From positions 248,001-312,000 of the forward strand of contig CAVZVI010000010.1 in the NCBI GenBank assembly GCA_963778675.1: a stretch of 64,000 bases of DNA, read 5' to 3'. How positions within the stretch are numbered: position 1 is the stretch's first letter; each line of letters opens with the position of its first letter. The translations under genes were made by a program, and so were the position numbers. The notes under the pieces are model-generated. The model saw only the letters and a list, made by a program, of their open reading frames with translations. It did not search any database and was not told the origin of the DNA. The DNA is from CAWCDJ01 sp963778675. GTDB taxonomy: Bacteria > Acidobacteriota > Terriglobia > Bryobacterales > Bryobacteraceae. Below are positions 60,205 to 64,000 of the stretch, piece after piece.

Positions 60205-61215
60205 TTATTTTACGGCGAGGACGGCGTCCAGGTACGCGCCGGTCCTCCGGCCCTCGACGGTGGTGAAGCCGGCTCGTTCCAACAGGACGCGGTACTCTCC
60301 CAAGCTCCGCTCGCGGCCCTCGGTCACGACCAGCATGTTGACGGATTGCATCACGGCGGGGACCGGCCCGACACCGTCTTCGTCCAACAGCTTTTCGGCA
60401 ATCAGCAAGGCGCCGCCGGAGGGGAGGCGGCCGGCAATGCGGCGCAGCAGGAAATCGATCTTGGGCTCGGTCCAGTCGTGCAGGATGCGGCCGAGCGCGT
60501 ACAGATCGGCTTCCGGCAGGTCATCCTCGAAGAAGTCGCCCTCGATCACTTCAATGCGTCCCGCGGCCGGGGATCCCGCCAGATATTCGCGGGTCAGCGT
60601 GGCCGCGCGCGGCAGTTCGAACACGACGCCGTGCAGGCCGGGGTGCCGCTCGCAGGCGGTCATGGCCAGGTGTCCGGTGGCGCCGCCGAGATCGACAATG
60701 CGGCGGAAGCGGCCCAAATCGAACGCATCCACCACCTTGGGTGATGCAAGCATGCCCATGCCGTGCATGCCGCGCACGAAATCGCGCATGGCGGCGTCGG
60801 TGCGGAAGAATCCGCTGAAGATGGGCCCCTCCACGCCGAAGGTCTGTTTCCAGCGCGGGGAGCCCTCCCGGACGGCATCGGCGAGTTGGCCCCACATGGG
60901 ATAAAGCACTTCGTCGGAGTACCGGATATAGCCGGTAAGCGTGTGGGGGCTGGACGAGCGGAGGTAGGCGCCGGCGGCCGCGCCATTGGAGTAGATGCCT
61001 TCCTGTTTGTGGAGAAGACCGAGGGCGGCGCAGGCATCGAGCAGCCGCGCCATCGCGCCGGCATCGGCGCCGAGCGAGGCGGCCAGATCCACGGCGTTGG
61101 AGGGCTCTTCGTGGAGAAGGTCGAATATACCCATGGCGACGGCCGTGAACATGGTCTTCGAGCGCCGGAAAGCTTCGATCAGGTCGAGCACGGGAGATGG
61201 GTCGGGCAGGTTCAT
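60205..61215 (-). CDS. O-methyltransferase of the Methyltransf_2 (hydroxyneurosporene/ASMT-like) family
   Basis: This is a SAM-dependent enzyme of about 336 residues. It has an N-terminal winged-helix dimerisation domain (FTAVAMGIFDLLHEEPSNAVDLAASLG and LHKQEGIYSNGAAAGAYLR) and a Rossmann domain with VDLGGATGHLAM. GRILHDWTEPK holds the catalytic His. It methylates a hydroxyl on a small, often aromatic or carotenoid, substrate. The ATG at 61215 overlaps the thiL stop by 4 bases. The substrate is unknown and there is no biosynthetic cluster around. Confidence 0.9.
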   Translation of the reverse strand: MNLPDPSPVLDLIEAFRRSKTMFTAVAMGIFDLLHEEPSNAVDLAASLGADAGAMARLLDACAALGLLHKQEGIYSNGAAAGAYLRSSSPHTLTGYIRYSDEVLYPMWGQLADAVREGSPRWKQTFGVEGPIFSGFFRTDAAMRDFVRGMHGMGMLASPKVVDAFDLGRFRRIVDLGGATGHLAMTACERHPGLHGVVFELPRAATLTREYLAGSPAAGRIEVIEGDFFEDDLPEADLYALGRILHDWTEPKIDFLLRRIAGRLPSGGALLIAEKLLDEDGVGPVPAVMQSVNMLVVTEGRERSLGEYRVLLERAGFTTVEGRRTGAYLDAVLAVK

Positions 61216-62141
61216 AACTGTTGAAAATGGTCGTATCCCAGGGGCGCGAGGGGCGCCCCGTCGAGTCGCACGTCGCCCGGAGGTCCCTGGCGAATCGTAC
61301 CAATTCGGGTGAGCGGAAGTCCTTGGAAGCGGCCGGGAACCCGGGCTGCCTTGGCGGTGGTGAAGAGCAGTTCGTAGTCCTCGCCGCCGTGGAGCGCCTG
61401 CTCCAAAGTGGCGCCGCGGAAGCGGGGCGGCGCCGCGATCTCGGCGCTGACCCCGGAGGCTGCGCATAAGCGGCGAAGATCGAGCGAAAGACCGTCGCTC
61501 AAATCCATGGCGGAGGTTGCTTTGAGCCGCTCGCGCAGATAGCGTCCGAGCGCCAGGCGGGGCTCCGGCCGCAGGTGGCGCTTCCAAGCCGCGCCGGCGC
61601 CCTTCGCGAGGCCCAGGGCCGACGCTCCGAGCGCTCCCGAAACATAGATCGCATCCCCGGGGCGGGCGCCGTCGCGCCGCAGTGCCTTGCCGCGGGGCGC
61701 CGCGCCGCAAACGACCACGTCGCACATCCAATGCGGACCGTGGGAGAGGTCGCCGCCCGCCAGGGGGAGGCACTCGCGTTCCGCCAGCCGCAGGAAGCCG
61801 CGGAAGAAGCGCTCCAGCCAGTCGTCTCCGGACCAGGGCGCCATCACGACGGAAAGGAGGCAGAAGCGCGGCTCGGCCCCCATGGCTGCGATGTCGCTCA
61901 AGCCGCGCGCCAGGGCCTTCCAGCCGGCATCCTCCGGGCGGTGGCTGTCACGCCGGAAATGGGTGCCTTCCACCAGCGTATCGGTGGTGAACAGCAGGTC
62001 TTCGGAGGTGCCCCGGGGGCGGAAGATGGCGCAGTCGTCGCCGATTCCCAGTACCATTCCGGTACCCGGCGGGATCGCCGTGCGGTGTCGCAGTTTATCC
62101 AGGAAATCCCTTTCGCTGTTCACGCGCCTGTGCTTGACCAT
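61212..62141 (-). CDS. thiL: Thiamine-monophosphate kinase
   Basis: It phosphorylates thiamine monophosphate to thiamine diphosphate, the active cofactor. The protein has about 309 residues, with SERDFLDKL, GIGDDCAIF (metal-binding Asp), FTTDTLVEGTHF, ALARGLSDIAAMGAEP, GGDLSHG and AMDLSDGLSLDL. The ATG at 62141 was chosen because the family starts a few residues before SERDFL and a TATTCT box lies 16 bases upstream. No thi riboswitch is visible. Confidence 0.95.
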   Translation of the reverse strand: MVKHRRVNSERDFLDKLRHRTAIPPGTGMVLGIGDDCAIFRPRGTSEDLLFTTDTLVEGTHFRRDSHRPEDAGWKALARGLSDIAAMGAEPRFCLLSVVMAPWSGDDWLERFFRGFLRLAERECLPLAGGDLSHGPHWMCDVVVCGAAPRGKALRRDGARPGDAIYVSGALGASALGLAKGAGAAWKRHLRPEPRLALGRYLRERLKATSAMDLSDGLSLDLRRLCAASGVSAEIAAPPRFRGATLEQALHGGEDYELLFTTAKAARVPGRFQGLPLTRIGTIRQGPPGDVRLDGAPLAPLGYDHFQQL

Positions 62142-62157
62142 ACACTTGCCATCTGAG

Positions 62158-62163
62158 AGAATA
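62158..62163 (-). promoter_or_regulatory. Putative -10 box (TATTCT) of thiL
   Basis: It ends 16 bases before the thiL ATG and lies in the 144-base region shared with the divergent cold-shock gene. Confidence 0.4.
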
Positions 62164-62272
62164 CCGTACGCAGATTGAAAGAGTTGTTTGGCCGCGCCTC
62201 GCAAGTTCTTAGCAAGCCACGAAAGTCCGCTTTCCTTGCCCGGGGGACCCAAGAGCACGACGAACAATAATC

Positions 62273-62277
62273 AGGAG
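62273..62277 (+). promoter_or_regulatory. Ribosome binding site of the cold-shock gene
   Basis: AGGAG lies 8 bases before the GTG at 62286. An earlier GTG at 62281 is followed at once by a stop, so 62286 is the start. Confidence 0.7.
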
Positions 62278-62285
62278 AAGGTGTA

Positions 62286-62489
62286 GTGAAGGAAAAAGGT
62301 ACAGTAAAGTGGTTCAATGCCGCCAAGGGCTATGGATTCATCCAACGGTCGAGCGGCGACGATGTGTTCGTTCATTTTTCCGCGATTCAGTCGAACGGGT
62401 ATCGCACGCTCGACGAAGGCGCGGAAGTGGAGTTCGAGGTCAAGCAAGGTCCGAAGGGTCTGCAAGCGGAAAACGTGGTCCGGGTTTGA
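62286..62489 (+). CDS. Cold-shock domain protein (CspA family)
   Basis: This 67-residue single-strand nucleic-acid-binding protein has RNP1 (KGYGFIQ) and RNP2 (DVFVHFSAI), and should act as an RNA chaperone. The full CSD is present (GTVKWFNAAKGYGFI, FEVKQGPKGLQAENV). The message has a longer 5' leader than most genes here and ends at a strong intrinsic terminator. Confidence 0.97.
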   Translation: MKEKGTVKWFNAAKGYGFIQRSSGDDVFVHFSAIQSNGYRTLDEGAEVEFEVKQGPKGLQAENVVRV

Positions 62490-62519
62490 CCCGGTCCTGA
62501 GGTTGGTAACAAAAGGTGG

Positions 62520-62553
62520 GGGTTCCCGTTAGCGGGAACCCTCTTCGTTTTTT
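62520..62553 (+). terminator. Intrinsic terminator of the cold-shock gene
   Basis: GGGTTCCCG (62520-62528), loop TTAG and CGGGAACCC (62533-62541) form a perfect 9-bp hairpin, followed by CTCTTCGTTTTTT ending in six T's. It is the clearest terminator in the window. Confidence 0.92.
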
Positions 62554-62558
62554 GGGGC

Positions 62559-63484
62559 CTATTTCTGGTTGACGATCTGATATCCTGCCGGAACCTGGAA
62601 CAGGTAGGCGGGAGGTTCGGCGCGGGAGATATTGGTCAGATGGAAGGTTTCTTCGCCGGTGCGCGGATCGGTATGGCGGGTCTGCACCATGGTCTGCAGG
62701 TCGGGTGAGTACCAGCGCTCGCTCACAATCTGCAGAGGGCGATCGTTGCCGATCGCCCCGGTCGCGATGGTCGTGGTCGTGCGAGTACCCTCGGCGCTAA
62801 CGCCTCCGATATTCTGCGTACCGAGCGACTCGGAAGCGCCTGTCCTATGGCCCTGACGGTCGCACCACGTTATGGGGCCCGGCCCGCGGAGTCGGCGACT
62901 GCCGTGGCAGGGCCTGCAACCATCCCGCCCGCCGGCCCGGCGGCCACAACCTGCCCGTCGATGGCGCGAGTCATGACCTTGGCCTCAACTGCATCTTTTT
63001 CGGCCTTCGCTTTCGCGAGATCCAGCATTGTCCGGGCTGGTCACCCGAACGGCGAACGGACCGGCCTTTCCATCCTGCGAGAAGTAGAAGACACCACCGC
63101 CGAGGGGGAGTTGCCGCGCTGTCTGATCTTTAGGGTTCAGGATGTAGCTGACCTTGGGCGACCGGGTCCCAGATGGTAACCTCATTCGGCGTTTCGCGGC
63201 GCGTACGGCCTTCGCTGTCGCGGTAGACCTGGGCTGTCGTTTCGTTGTGAATGCGAGTGCCGTCGGCCAGCATCTGGTTACTTTCCGTGATCTCCGTGGC
63301 GGAATACGGCGCATCTTTGACTGTCTTGCCGATTACCGCGCTGCGGATGCCGACGATTTTCGCCTGCGCGGCCATCCGCTCGGCTTCGATTTTCATCATT
63401 CTTGACCTGGGCATTCTCGTCCTGGGCGCTGGCGGTAAATGCCAGGGCTGGAATCACTGTTGCGATCGCCAAGAAACGTCTCAT
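62559..63484 (-). pseudogene. Exported conserved acidobacterial protein, broken by four frameshifts
   Basis: The start at 63484 opens a signal peptide (MRRFLAIATVIPALAFTASAQ). The protein can be followed through all three frames. The frame shifts near 63400 (to RMMKIEAERMAAQAKIVGI), at the GGG of 63156-63158 (IWDPVA to KVSYILNP), near 63028 (to MLDLAKAKAEKDAVEAKV) and near 62873 (to ITWCDRQGHRTG). It then reads to LFQVPAGYQIVNQK and a stop at 62559. Three shifts are an extra base, one a missing base. The text resembles a family of exported acidobacterial proteins of unknown function (RTTTTI, RWYSPDLQTMV, DPRTGEETFHLTNI). Either a decayed gene or poor sequence. Confidence 0.75.
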
Positions 63485-63497
63485 GATTTCGCTCTCC

Positions 63498-64000
63498 TCA
63501 ATTCGATGAATTGCTACCAGCCGATAGGCGCGGGCGCGCCCGTCTGCCGAGAACACGACGTCCGCCTGAATCTGGTCGGGGCCCAACGTCATCCGCACCA
63601 CCCAACCCGCGTCGAAGGGTTCGTTGTCGAGCGCCACGAAGTTTTCGGTGCGCTCGACCGGCGGGCGCACGGGCAGGCGCCGGGGCCGTTCGGGGCGAAC
63701 CACTGCCTCGCTTACGGGTGCGGCGGGTTCCGCCTCCCGGGCAACGGGTCCGAGCGCGACCCTGGCGGGCCGAGCCGGCGGGGAAGTCCGGCGCGGCGCC
63801 ACGGCGACGGCGACGACCAGGACGGCTGCCGCTGCCAGAGCGGCTGCCACCCACTTCCATGGTGTCCGGACCGTAACAGGCAACGACGGTTCCTCCAGGG
63901 CACGCATCCAGGCCGAGACTCTCCCGGCCCGCCGGGAAAGCGCGTCGCAGCGTCCCCTGCATTCCGCGCACTCAACCAGGTGCGCCGCCGCGCGCTCCAT
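63498..64000 (-). CDS. Anti-sigma-factor-like zf-HC2 membrane protein (5' truncated)
   Basis: The gene enters from the right edge, so its start is probably outside the window; an in-frame ATG at 64000 falls inside the zinc motif HLVECAEC (HX3CX2C). Next come a membrane segment (WVAAALAAAAVLVVAVAVA), an Ala/Pro/Arg-rich linker and a short C-terminal domain (NEPFDAGWVVRMTLGPDQIQADVVF). Such proteins hold ECF sigma factors at the membrane. In the main frame there is no stop before the next gene's ATG at 63484. A stop in a neighbouring frame at 63498 would give ...RLVSNSSN, and GAGGAG follows it as a ribosome site, so another single-base error near 63510 is likely. Confidence 0.72.

Noticed and set aside
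62142..62285. A possible thiamine riboswitch or cold-shock leader structure between thiL and the cold-shock gene.
   Set aside because: I could not find the conserved thi-box sequences, and no stable hairpin stood out by eye; only the -10 box and ribosome site are supportable.

Overview
The window is about 64 kb of GC-rich DNA, most likely from an Acidobacteriota genome (Solibacter/Bryobacter-like). The pointers are two PadR plus 'acidobacterial duplicated orphan permease' pairs, an Oar-like TonB-type receptor with an N-terminal carboxypeptidase-regulatory domain, several transmembrane Ser/Thr kinases, Tat-exported Gfo/Idh/MocA and PQQ enzymes, and many short-leader promoters. The lineage is inferred from gene content only. 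I saw no rRNA, tRNA, CRISPR array, insertion sequence or phage gene. Coding density is very high and no gene-free stretch exceeds about 160 bases.

1-10833 (+) is a cell-envelope phospho-signalling locus. After a truncated, frameshifted pcm and a small DUF2103-like gene come a receptor kinase with an FGE-like domain, an FHA protein, a PP2C phosphatase with a membrane segment and beta-helix, a second receptor kinase, a 1068-residue natural fusion of a SEDS glycosyltransferase (RodA/FtsW) with a class B penicillin-binding protein, and a second FHA protein. Most of these overlap. The set matches, part for part, the actinobacterial fhaA/fhaB-pstP-rodA-pbpA-pknA-pknB locus, with rodA and pbpA as one gene. 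An M1 aminopeptidase with HEAT repeats follows.

13388-25209 (-) is one co-directional block. A HIT protein and a five-part oligopeptide-type ABC importer lead, by overlapping genes, into an ECF sigma factor and a TPR-CHAT caspase-like protease. A zinc-motif protein and a secreted subtilase with a short tandem repeat between its catalytic Asp and His follow. I regard this as the best candidate for an undescribed system.

25229-46506 is accessory metabolism and transport: a Tat oxidoreductase, an SLC13-type permease, PadR/ADOP with a BcrAB-like ABC pair, the TonB-like receptor, an RnfD-like/Sel1 fusion, a GH29 fucosidase, the second PadR/ADOP pair, a PQQ dehydrogenase with an unusual CX3CH heme motif, and an acyl-CoA synthetase.

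46526-64000 mixes housekeeping with regulation: an esterase, guaB (frameshifted), a two-component block with a plastocyanin-like protein and a porin, an OmpR regulator, a Rieske protein, mutM, an outer-membrane barrel, a zinc-ribbon protein, murJ, a PfkB kinase, an O-methyltransferase, thiL, a cold-shock gene with a clear terminator, and, at the right edge, a gene broken by four frameshifts downstream of a partial anti-sigma-like gene.

Four otherwise conserved genes carry single-base frameshifts, nearly all extra bases next to short homopolymers. This looks more like base-calling error than gene decay, so reading frames at those points should be treated as provisional.
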